A stretch of DNA of 64,000 nucleotides. Origin: Aristolochia californica. Its lineage: Eukaryota > Streptophyta > Magnoliopsida > Piperales > Aristolochiaceae. The position numbers and the translations under genes were made by a program. The DNA is taken from positions 15,671,227-15,735,226 of the forward strand of contig JARWKL010000012.1 in assembly GCA_029961685.1 (NCBI GenBank). The letters are read 5' to 3'. Positions 11,711 through 21,156 of the stretch are shown in pieces; positions within the stretch are counted from its first letter, which is position 1, and the number at the start of each line of letters is the position of its first letter. The notes beneath the pieces were generated by a model. The model searched no databases. It saw only the letters and a program-made list of their open reading frames with translations, and was not told the DNA's origin.

Positions 11711-11926
11711 TGTTAGGAATTAATTGCTCTAATTCAACACTAACAAGAGCAATAATAATCGCTGAAAATAAAAAAACACAATATTTATACAGGTTCGCCT
11801 CAAGGTGAGAGACTACGTCCTATCTTCTGCCGCTGCAATAATTCACTATGATGATAAAATAGTTTACAAGAGAAATCGCACACACTCAAGTGTTTTTTTT
11901 TTTTCTAACATCTCTCAACTGCAACA
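11711..11926 (-). mobile_element. Solo-like LTR (family D) in the NPF promoter region
   Basis: The sequence from TGTTAGGAATTAATTG through AGGTTCGCCTCAAGGTGAG to CTGCAACA is the reverse complement of the D LTR at 49650-49884 at reduced identity. The length (about 216 bp) is close to that 235 bp LTR. No polypurine tract, primer site or clear TSD flanks it. It lies 83 bp upstream of the NPF start codon in the same orientation as the gene, so it could supply promoter or 5' UTR sequence. Confidence 0.7.
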
Positions 11927-12500
11927 GATGATCCTTCTCGATGATAACCTTTATAGCGGCACCCCAAATTTAAAGAGAAAACTAGGACAACTGAAATACA
12001 AGTGTGAAACAAATCGATCCACGTGCCGACACTACGTAAAGCGTTAATTAGAGCAGTTAACTAATATAAACAATGATCGCTTTTACACTCAAAATTTGGT
12101 GGCGTCTTTGCATCTAACTTCGAGTAAAATCATTTCTGGAAAACTGAACTAGCATAGCAGAAATAAAAATTCAAAAATAAGATCTTAAGAAAGAAAATAA
12201 AAAGGCTTCGGCAGAGAACTCGGAACTGTTATTACGGACCCAAGAACATCATATCTAAATAATCATCTTACCTTCTGTGTGATGAAACAAAGCGTTTGCT
12301 TCTTCCTCTTCGTGAAACCTAGGAATTTCTCCTCGCCCCAATTACACGAATTCTCATGACGATATGGAGACCCAGTTTGCCATCCGAATAAAAGTGGTTC
12401 AGACTATATTTCCTCAACAACGCACCCATCTCTTCAGCAGAACGGAGTGCGTCCATCCATTAATAGCTGCTCCTGAACTGGCTGCTGTAAGGGCAGTTGG

Positions 12501-12549
<49 letters not shown>

Positions 12550-13599
12550 TTCGTGGAGAATGTTATAGAAAAAACTATTCTTTCAATTAACAGTAGTTTT
12601 CCAACTTCCTGTATATAAAAGACGCGATCGTTCCATTAATTCCTTTCGTTTTCTTTCTGTTTCCCGGTTCAAACGGTTAGAAACTGAGAGACTTCGATAG
12701 GACGCGAACGGGTCTCCATTTAGCTTATGCTGTCTACCTGTCTTAACAGCTTGCTGTGTTTAGCCTGTCCCAACACAATGACGATGCCATTCTTATTCGG
12801 GTTAGGAATGCAGATCTGAACCCAACCACTCAGGTTTAATTCCGGTCAATCAGTTGCAAACATAAGAAAGAAATGAAAATAATTAATATAACAGACAAAA
12901 TAAGAATATATGTTTGTAGGCATTAAAATTCAGTGATCAAATTCAGAACCATGATCAGTGGTTCAAATCAATAACACTGATTTGCAATCAAGATGATGAG
13001 GTCCACCTTGGGGTGGTTAAAGTCTTACTGGTAAACAATTGGTCAAAATCAAACACTTTGACAAGTGGCTTGGGTTGGACCAAGAATCAGTGAAGCGGTC
13101 AACCCTTAGTCAATATAATCAACCAAACTCCGCACTTTCAACTATAGTCAACCATAGGTCAACTTTTAGACACATTGTGATATGAGTTCAAAAACGATGA
13201 TCATAGATCAACCCTTAAGTCAACTGATAGTTAAAGTTTGAAACTTTGATAGGTCGACCTAAAGTTAAAGGTGTGACTGATGGAGGTGGGACCACTACAA
13301 AAGTTAACCAAACATATGGATCGTCCATTGGAGTTTTTTTTTTTTTTTTTTTATCAAAGATTAGTGGGTCTGGATCAACTTGATCTAAGGTGGCACATGC
13401 CTAGTACGCAACACATGACACCAATAGGAGTGCCATGTAGCACAATATGAATTTCCATGTCATCCGACACATGTCATGATCAAAAGATGGACTTGACCTT
13501 GCCACACGTTGCAATTTGATGGGAACAAGACTTGGCATCGCCAAGTGTCTTAGTTTTTGTGAAGAAGACTTGGCCTCATCATGTGTCTCGATTGATACA
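11927..13599. other. Upstream region without recognised genes
   Basis: A GA microsatellite occupies 12504-12546, about 0.9 kb upstream of the NPF start. A T run lies at about 13331-13352. From 13000 to 13300 the phrase GGTCAACC/GTTAAAG recurs loosely without forming a clean repeat. No coding sequence or element ends were identified. Confidence 0.5.
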
Positions 13600-15060
13600 T
13601 GACTATCCAAAATGAAATCTCAAAGAAGGAGAATTAATATAGTAGAATTTAACAAGGGTCTTATGGGATGAAATCTCATAGGAATGTCTCAATTTAAAGG
13701 TTTCTAGTTACTTTAGCTCTCTCTACTCATTGTTTATTTTGATTACAATAATGGGTTTTATTCTTTGTAATTAAGTCATGGCTAATTTAATTATACTCAA
13801 ATTCTAGTTGTTTCGATTATTATAAATAGATGGCCAATGTACTTAATTAATACTAGTTTTGAATTATTTTCTCTCCAAAAATTCCAACATGGTAGCATAG
13901 CAGGTTCTATGAGTTGACTTTGTCTAACCACACAGATAATGTAATCCTTTTCTTTTTTTGTCATCCTATTAGTTTAGATTTTATATTCTACTTTTTTTTC
14001 TTCCCAATTGATGTTTTCCTTCCCAATACCCATTTAAATATTGAAAGAAGTTCTTTGAGTCTAAAAATTAAAAGGAATTTTGGTAATTGAAGATTTGTAC
14101 TGAGAGATATTTACATTAGAAATAGTAATGGTCACACAACAGGAAATTATCAAGCAATAGTTGAAAAAAATCAAATGTCATATTGGCAGTATGTTGCTTG
14201 TAGAAATCCTAATTTTAAGCTCATTCCTCAAAGATAAGTCTTTGTGTTTCAATTTTGATTGTTTTTTCTATTGAGTACATAAATTCTAGCCTTCAAAGAT
14301 TATTTTTTAATTGTATGTCTTATCAATTTATAAGCATGCCAATTATAGTTTTTTCTTCTCTATTAAAATTCTATTTTGACTGTACTGTATAGTAGCCTGG
14401 AATGCCTAAGTTTCTCTTTTTCTCTCCAACTATTACCTTCAGTTCGTATGCCATAAATTGGCTCCTATACAAACAAAAATTGCTTTGAAATTCTATCTTC
14501 AACAAATCTTTTTGTTGAACAAAATTAACTTGCCTCCCTCATGAAACTCTAAATTTAGAGTTTGAGTTTGTTTCAGAAGATAAACAAGAGAGAAGAAGTT
14601 TCTATTTCTCAATTTTTTCTATTGAAGTTTTTTATCTTATTTTATAAACTTGCTTCAGTTGACTCTTAGCCCAATGAAGTTCTCTTATTGAAACTCCATT
14701 TAATGCCTTTATGAGTCATTGAATATTCCCCAAAATTTTCTAGTTTTTGGTCAATTGTGGTAAACTTTTTTCTTCCACTTAATTTTACTTAATTTATTTA
14801 AGAAAAAAAATCAAAAGACATGATAGAAATTTGATCTTCTAATTTATTTTATTTTTTTGTCAGGATTGATCACTCTCATTAATCAGTTATTTTAATGACT
14901 GCCTCTTTCTTTTTGGTAAGTATTGATGTTGCATTATCGCCTCCTTCCTTTCAATGTATGAGTGTTACTATCTTTGTGTTCATTTAATATTTCTTCCATT
15001 TATCTTTTCTTATTTTCATCAATTCAAAGCAATGCCAATATGATAGGGATCTAACATGCA
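13600..15060 (+). mobile_element. Non-coding LTR element fragment (A-like): 5' LTR end, primer site, interior
   Basis: An LTR 3' end (TTCCAACA, ending at 13889) is followed by TGGTAGCATAGCAGG, a mutated primer site. Next comes GTTCTATGAGTTGACTTTG, which matches the leader of A1 (19320 onward). The interior at 14040-14160 repeats the A-element phrase of a guanine-rich GAGATAT module but is diverged. The 5' end of the LTR and a matching 3' LTR were not located, and no ORF is present. Confidence 0.6.
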
Positions 15061-15069
15061 ATCAACTAG

Positions 15070-15265
15070 ATATAATGAGAGAGAGACCAAAGAAGAAGAA
15101 TTGAGTATGATGAATGGGGAGAGAGGGAAGAGAAGGAGAGAGATAGACGAGGGATATAATAGAGAAAAGGGGGAATGACATAAGAAAGAGATGAGTGTGC
15201 CAAAATTTGTCCCTCGTTTAGCTTTTTTCTCCTTTTATTACATTTCACTAGAGAGAGTGTCAACA
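15070..15265 (-). repeat. LTR-like unit L, copy 1
   Basis: About 195 bp, rich in GAGAGA and similar in order and orientation to 39106-39311. Both copies end in plus orientation at GTGYCAACA (TGTTGRCAC on minus), as expected for a minus-strand LTR start. The other end is less certain. Confidence 0.5.
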
Positions 15266-15266
15266 A

Positions 15267-15357
15267 AACTTGAGTACTAGCATAGCTTCAGCTAAACTTG
15301 AGTACTAGCATAGCTTTAGCTAAACTTATGATAGCATAGCTTCAGCCAAGCTTAGCT
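15267..15357. repeat. Three imperfect ~30 bp tandem repeats
   Basis: The unit ACTTGAGTACTAGCATAGC plus TTCAGCTAA is repeated three times with small changes (TTTAGC, TTATGATAGC). It sits between the L unit and the Gypsy remnant, and no function is apparent. 15358-15419 shows nothing. Confidence 0.7.
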
Positions 15358-15419
15358 TTACAATTATCCCCAAGAATTTAATTCAAAACTCATAAAGTTC
15401 CTTTGCGAATTATAATATT

Positions 15420-15965
15420 TCACCCCCTCCCAAAGTACGTCTTTGTCGTCAAGGTTGGAAAGTGGGAAAACGAAGGAGGACGTCATTCTCTAGTTCCCAA
15501 GTGGCGTCATGAAGAGACTCGTGGTCCCATTAAATCAATTGTTTTGTGTATAGGCAGGAGTTGTAAGTAGATGCAACATTTCTTGAGGACTACTATAGGA
15601 ATGGGAGTGTCATTCTCCATAGAGGGCAGGAGGGTAGAAGAGATAGCTTCACCTTGGTCCAAATGTGGTTTCAATTGGGAGACATAGAAGATCGGATTAA
15701 TTGTTGAGCCATATAATTGTAACTTGTAGGCCACTTTGCCAATTCGTTCAAGCACCTTGGATAGACCAAAGAGGTGAGGCACCAATTTCTGATTTCCATG
15801 TCCGGCCAGAGAAAGTTGTAGTATGGCTGGATCTTGAGATAAAATAAATCACCAACAAAGAACTTCGCTTCCTCATGCTTCTTATCTTGTTGGAGTCTCG
15901 TTGTAGTATGCCAGCATCGTGAGATAAACTAAATCACCAACAGAGAACTCAGCTTCCCAATACTT
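15420..15965 (-). pseudogene. Gypsy integrase C-terminal remnant
   Basis: On minus, about 15900 down to 15500 reads in two frames as the C-terminal end of a plant Ty3/Gypsy pol. A VGDLFYLK stretch is followed by VLERIGKVAYKLQL and then YVSQLKPH, the typical region after the integrase core. The frame changes near 15780, and stops follow the chromodomain-like tail near 15500. Only this 3' piece is present. It abuts a D LTR fragment at 15969. Confidence 0.7.
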
Positions 15966-15968
15966 CTT

Positions 15969-16023
15969 TGTTAGGAATTAGACGCCCTAATTCCAAACTA
16001 ATAAGAGTAATAATAATAATCAC
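15969..16023 (-). repeat. Terminal fragment of a D-family LTR
   Basis: 55 bp starting TGTTAGGAATTAGACGCCC matches the reverse complement of the end of the D LTR (about 49830-49884). It is cut off where the B LTR begins. Confidence 0.7.
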
Positions 16024-16630
16024 TATTGAATTTAGGACCCCATGAATTATACCTTGAGCAAGGGGAGAGAGAAAGAAAAGGAGAAAAACAAGAAAGACTC
16101 TCGAGTTGAGAGAGAAGAAGAAAAAATAAAAGAGGTTTGGAGAGAGAGAGCTTCACACGAGAGAAGAGAAACTAAGAGGCTTTATTGATTCTTTTTCGAG
16201 TTACAATCACCTCTATTTATAGTTGTGGAAGTGATAGAGTCCATATACAAGTAATCTTAGGGATCCTAATTACATTCCAACTAAAAACTCTCTAAGATAA
16301 GCCTATCATGATAAGATTACATTATCTATTTAAGAGACTAATTTAACTCAACTTCTAACTCTTCTTTAAGCACATGAACAAAGATAGAAAGCCAGCTCGT
16401 GGTCTTATCTTTGTGGGTTCCACATGATCTTCCAGCTCATGTTGATAGAGATACCAGCTCGTGGTATCTTTGTGGGTCCCACTTGATCTTCAAATCTTCT
16501 ATTTAATTACAACTCATGTTCCTTATCTCCTAGCTCGAGCCAACTTGTATAAGGACCCTTGTTGACATCTCTCAACCTCATGGTGGGTCCCATCAACTAG
16601 TGTAGCCATGGTGGGTCCCACATTGTAACA
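16024..16630 (-). repeat. B LTR copy 1 (outermost)
   Basis: 607 bp, from TATTGAATTTAGGACCCC to ATTGTAACA in plus orientation. It is followed at 16631 by the polypurine tract and a 157 bp stub (16631-16787). On minus the stub reads as the C-terminal end of RNase H (ADILTKP, then GIYDVFSPP). Confidence 0.8.
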
Positions 16631-16789
16631 CTCCCCCTCAAGTTGGGGGTGAGAAAACATCGTAGATGCCCAACTTGCTGCAGACGGTGGACAAAGTTTT
16701 ATGAGTGACTGGTTTAGTGAGAATGTCTGCAACCTGGTTCTGTGAAGATACATGCTTAAGAGATAAGATGCCTGCAGTGAATTTTTCTA

Positions 16790-17381
16790 TATTGAATTTA
16801 GGACCCCATGAATAATACCTCGAGCAAGGGGAGAGAGAAAGAAAAAAAGGAAAAAGAGAAGAGCTCTTGGGTATAGAGAGAAGAGCAGGAAAATAAATGA
16901 GAGTAGAGAGAGAGCACTTCACACGAGAGAGAAGAAAAAAATAGGAATCTTGCTTGATATTTCTGAGTTACAATCACCCCTATTTATAGTTGAGGAGGTG
17001 ATCGAGTCCATGTACTACTAACCTTAAGACTCCTAATTACATTCCAACTAGAACTCTCTAAGATAAGCCTATTATGATAAGATTATATTATCTATTTAAG
17101 AGATTAATTTAACTCAACTAAAAACACCTTCTTTAAGGACGTGAATTAAGCTAGAGAGCCAGCTCTTGGTCTTATCTTGTGGGCCCCACATGATCTTCCA
17201 GCTCATGTAGATAGAGATACCAGCTCATGGTATCTTTATGGGTTCCACTTGATCTTCAAATCTTCTATTTAATTCCAACACATGCTCCTTATCTCTTAGC
17301 TAGAGCCACTTTGTATGAGGACTCTTGTTGACAGGTGCGTCTCACCAACTTGTGGGCCATGGTGGGTCCCACATTGTAACA
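16790..17381 (-). repeat. B LTR copy 2
   Basis: 592 bp, similar to copy 1, followed by polypurine tract and a shorter pol stub (17382-17505) coding the same RNase H tail on minus. Confidence 0.8.
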
Positions 17382-17505
17382 CTCCCCCTCAAAATGGGGG
17401 TGAGAATACATCGTAGATACCCAACTTGCTGCAAATGTTGGACAAAATTTTGTGAGTGAGTGGTTTGGTGAGAATGTCTACAACCTGGTTCTGTGAAGAT
17501 ACATA

Positions 17506-18066
17506 CTGGGTATAAAGAGAAGAGCAGGAAAATAAATGAGAGTAGAGAGAGTGCACATGTTGGGTATAGAGAGAAGAGCAGGAAAATAAATGAGAGTAGA
17601 GAGAGAGCACTTCACACAAGAGAGAAGAAAAAAATAGGAAACTTGCTTGATATTTCTGAGTTACAACTACCCCTATTTATAGTTGAGGAGGTGATACAGT
17701 CCATGTACAACTAACCTTAGGACTCCTAATTACATTCCAACCAGAACTCCCTAAGATAAGCCTATTATGATAAGATTACATTATCTATTTTAGAGACTAA
17801 TTTAACTCAATTAAAAACACCTTCTTTAAGGACATGAATCAAACTAGAGAACCAACTCTTGGTCTTATCTTGTGGGTCCCACATGATCTTCCAGCTCATG
17901 GTATCTTTATGGGTCCCACTTGATCTTCAAATCTTCTATTTAATTCCAACGCATGTTCCTTATCTCTTAGCTAGAGCCACTTTGTATGAGGACTCTTGTT
18001 GACACCATTCGAGCTATGGTGCATTTCACCAACTTGTGGGGCCATGGTGGGTCCCACATTGTAACA
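17506..18066 (-). repeat. B LTR copy 3 (true 3' LTR, 5'-trimmed in plus sense)
   Basis: 561 bp. It lacks the GGACCCCATGAAT end and starts mid-LTR at GGGTATAAAGAG. A ~54 bp segment of the LTR (17507-17560 and 17561-17614) is duplicated at that junction. On its high-coordinate side, 18067 onward is the continuous RNase H sequence, so this is the 3' LTR of the B body. Confidence 0.75.
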
Positions 18067-18866
18067 CTCCCCCTCAAGATGGGGGTGAGAATACATCATA
18101 GATGCCCAACTTGTTGCAAATATTGGACAAAATTTTGTGAATGACTGGTTTGGTGAGAATGTCTACAACCTGGTTCTATGAAAATACATGTTGGAGAGAT
18201 AAAAAGCCGGTAGTGAATTTTTCTCGTATGAAGTGGTAGTCTATTTCTATATGCTTTATTCTCTTGTGGAAGACTAGATTTGATGTGATGTGAATTACGC
18301 CCTGATTATCGCAATATAGATTCATAGGAGCTTCTTTGTAAAAATCCAATTTAGTTAGGAGAGATTTGATCCATAGGAGTTCACTGACTGTGTGTGCCAT
18401 GGCTCTGTTCTATGCTTCTGCACTAGACCTTGCAACTACATTTTGTTTATTGCTCCTCCATGTAACCAAGTTTCCTCTAACCATCGTACAATATCCCAAA
18501 GTAGATTTTCTGTCATCCAGGGATTCTGCCCAGTTTGCAATTGAGAATCCTTCGATGTTGAAGTGTCTATGATTTTTATAGAGGAATCCTCTTCCTGGTG
18601 CTCCTTTCAAATATTGTAATATTCGTTCTAGTGTTTGAGTTGTGGTTTGTGCATATATTGACTTACCATACTGACTGCATATGAAATATCTGGCCTCGTC
18701 ACATAGAGATAAATAAGTCTTCCCACCAATCTTTGATATTTTACGACATCTACTTCTTCTCCAGTACTTGCATAATTTTGTATTCGACTCCATAGGAGTC
18801 TTTGCTGGTCTACATCCCAACATTCTGGTCTCCTCCAGTAGGTTAAGGACATACTTCCTTTGAGAT
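18067..18866 (-). pseudogene. Copia B RNase H and 3' part of RT
   Basis: Minus-strand Copia pol in several frames. RT palm-to-connection sequence ([14 protein letters not shown]) runs from 18866 downward, followed by YLKGAPGRG, DRKSTLGYC and WRSNKQNVVARSSAEA. The RNase H tail is LYCDNQGVIHI and HIEIDYHFIRE, ending near DVFSPP at about 18080. Frameshifts occur near 18700 and 18400 and a stop near 18178. The open frame that appears to start upstream at 19024 takes its first residues from A1 LTR and is not natural. Confidence 0.85.
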
Positions 18867-19307
18867 TGTAGGAAGATAAGCTCAAGCCCACACAACCAAG
18901 GAAGACCTACATATCTAAGATTATTATAAGATGGGTCACACGACCAAGGAAGGCCTACAAGATGGTCCCAAGCCCATAAGAAGTAGGACCCACAATGATC
19001 ACCATGAGTTGGCATCCTTATCACATCATTTGGAAGATCAAGAAGGACTCACAAAAGTATCTTATCTTATGGTCACGTCAAAGAAGAGTTTTAGTTTGAG
19101 TTATGTTTGTCTTTTATCTATATTGAGTTATTTAATTATGTTAGGACTTATCTTTAAGTGTTAGAGTTTGGGTGTACTTGGGACAAGGGTAGTTTTATTG
19201 TAATTAGACTCTACTACCTTCCTCTATTATAAAAAGAGGTTAATGTACTCTGATTACAATAAGTTATTGATGTCAATGAAGTATTTCACTTTACCATAAA
19301 TTCAACA
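18867..19307 (+). repeat. A1 5' LTR
   Basis: TGTAGGAAGATAAGC...AAATTCAACA, 441 bp, the same length as the A2 LTR at 28010-28450. The body contains ATTATAAAAAGAGG near 19228, a plausible TATA region. Confidence 0.85.
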
Positions 19308-19548
19308 TGGTATCAGAACAGGTTCTATGAGTTGACTTGGTCAACTCACAGAGGTAATGTGATCCTTTTCTCTAAACCCTAAACCCTAAGTCTAGGTTCG
19401 TAGTTATTTTGTTTTGTCCCTACACTCATAGATTTCTTTGAATTTTTTACCTCTATAATGAGTTTTTAAAATTTCAAATTATATATTGACATAAAGATAT
19501 TTGAGTCTAATTTCCAAAGAAAAATGATTTGCTCCAATCGGAGTTATC

Positions 19549-19920
19549 TTTGGAGATATATCGATATTTTAATGAGCAAAGATCAGATTGCTAAAAGGTT
19601 CAAGCAGCAACAACAATCTTCAGATTATGAGGTATTTTTAGAATCAAGAAGTAGAATTTATATAGAAAAATATATATCAAAAGAAATATATGTAAGTCTA
19701 TTCCTTTACCTATTCAAATTTTTTTTATCTGAGTTATCTACAAAGAGAAATCGATATTTGAACCAACAAAGGTCAGATTGAAAAAGAGGTTTGAGCGGCA
19801 GCAGAAAGCCTCAAATTTTGAGGTATTTTATGCTATCAAGAAAGAGACTTTATATGTAGAATTATATATCAAAAGAAAGATACGTAAGTCTATTTTATTA
19901 CAATTTAACCAATTCTTGGT
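19549..19920 (+). repeat. Degenerate internal modules of A1
   Basis: Two copies of a ~190 bp module run in the order GAGATATATCGATAT..., CAAAGATCAGATTG, a CAGCAACAACAA/CAGCAGAAAG stretch, GAGGTATTTT, ATATATCAAAAGAAA and GTAAGTCTATT. They start near 19549 and 19742, and a weak third start follows near 19940. The same pair is in A2 (28667-29040). Read on minus, it also appears in E (34860-35215) and in 38640-38945. No frame stays open through the copies. Confidence 0.65.
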
Positions 19921-20657
19921 ATGAGTTTTTTATAATGAGATATTTATCTTGGAAGAGTCAATGGTTGTTCTGGAAAAACAAAACTTAGTTCGGCCAGATG
20001 ATAGAGACCGAAATATATTAGATTATTTATCTTCTGATAATTATATTTTATGAAGTTATGTTATACTTGGATGAAATTTATTTAATTCTACTTTCATAAG
20101 GAGAAAATTTTATGTCAATCTGATCTATATTTAAGGAAATATTCGCATTGGAAGAATCAAAGGTCATGCAGGTATTTTGTTATATTGAAAATCCGAATTT
20201 AAGCCAATTGTTTTATGCCACTTTTTGAGTTGATATATCAGGAAAATATCTCACTTCTCCCTGGTTTTAGGGCTTATTTATACATCTCTGTTATTTGGGC
20301 CTATTGCTACATCTATGATATTTGGTTCAAGTTGGGATCACTACCTTTACCTCCCAGTTTGAGGGGGAGAAGTACAAGAAGTACAAGAAAGAGGTATTTT
20401 ATTTCATATGTTGTGAATAAGTTTATGTGACCAAAATATTCAAGAAAGAGGGAGGACAAAAGATGAAGCTTGTGCATCTAAGAAGAAATTTTTATATCGG
20501 AATATTTCATGGGTTCTTTTACAAAGTTTATTATTTGGTTCGTGTTATATGTGTTGGAAGATGGTGTTGTTATATACAGTTGCTGCTATTATGTCTCTTT
20601 GGGGACATTATTATTGAAGAAGAGGTGGCCTCATATCATCATTTATTTTACCCCATC

Positions 20658-20815
20658 AAAAAATATTATGGTTGGGAAACCATGACGGAGGATACCATAT
20701 AAAAAAATATCACGGTTGGGAAACCATGATGGGCCTTGTCAAAAAAAATATCACAGTTGGGAAACCATGACGGAGGATACCCTGTAAAAAAATATTACGG
20801 TTGGGAAACCATGTC
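20658..20815 (+). repeat. Four tandem hairpin repeats in A1
   Basis: Units start at about 20658, 20701, 20741 and 20786 (40-45 bp, last one short). Each contains RGTTGGGAAACCATG after a run of A and ATATYAC. In unit 1 the core ATGGTTGGGAAACCAT is a perfect 6 bp stem with a GGGA loop; the others are one or two changes away. A2 has a different three-unit repeat at the equivalent place (29772-29942). Confidence 0.85.
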
Positions 20816-20975
20816 GTTGTCCTGTGGAGGGACACGGTGGTAGACACTTCAGAGCAATGCCGAAAGACACATTACTGATAGAAGACAGAGTGAGCCTACA
20901 TCCAGCATTGGGACTAGAGTATGAAGCAATGGCTTACCGGCTAGGAGTGATTTTTACTCTCACTTATATTATCCC
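20811..20975 (+). other. Conserved 3' modules, A1 copy
   Basis: The block holds TTGTCCTGTGGAGGGACAC (stem TGTCC/GGACA, loop of seven). It continues with GACACTTCAGAGCAATGCC, then GAGTGATTTTTACTCTCAC and TTATATTAT. It matches A2 at 30004-30165 almost throughout, and G1 and F-type copies in its core. Confidence 0.7.
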
Positions 20976-21156
20976 AGTAGGGCCTCATGGAAGGACGCAA
21001 CAGCGTGAGGGAGAATGTTGGAAGATGAAGGCATATTGGAAGATGTATCATTTTATACAAAAATATTCTATACATCATTTGTAGCAAGCTGGGAGTTCAT
21101 GTTGTTCTCTCACACCCATCTTGAGGGGAGTGTTGGAAGATAATCTCAAACCCACA

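Noticed and set aside
18890..19024. Apparent N-terminal extension of the Copia B RT frame
   Set aside because: The first residues come from the A1 LTR; the true RT sequence crosses the insertion to 23881.
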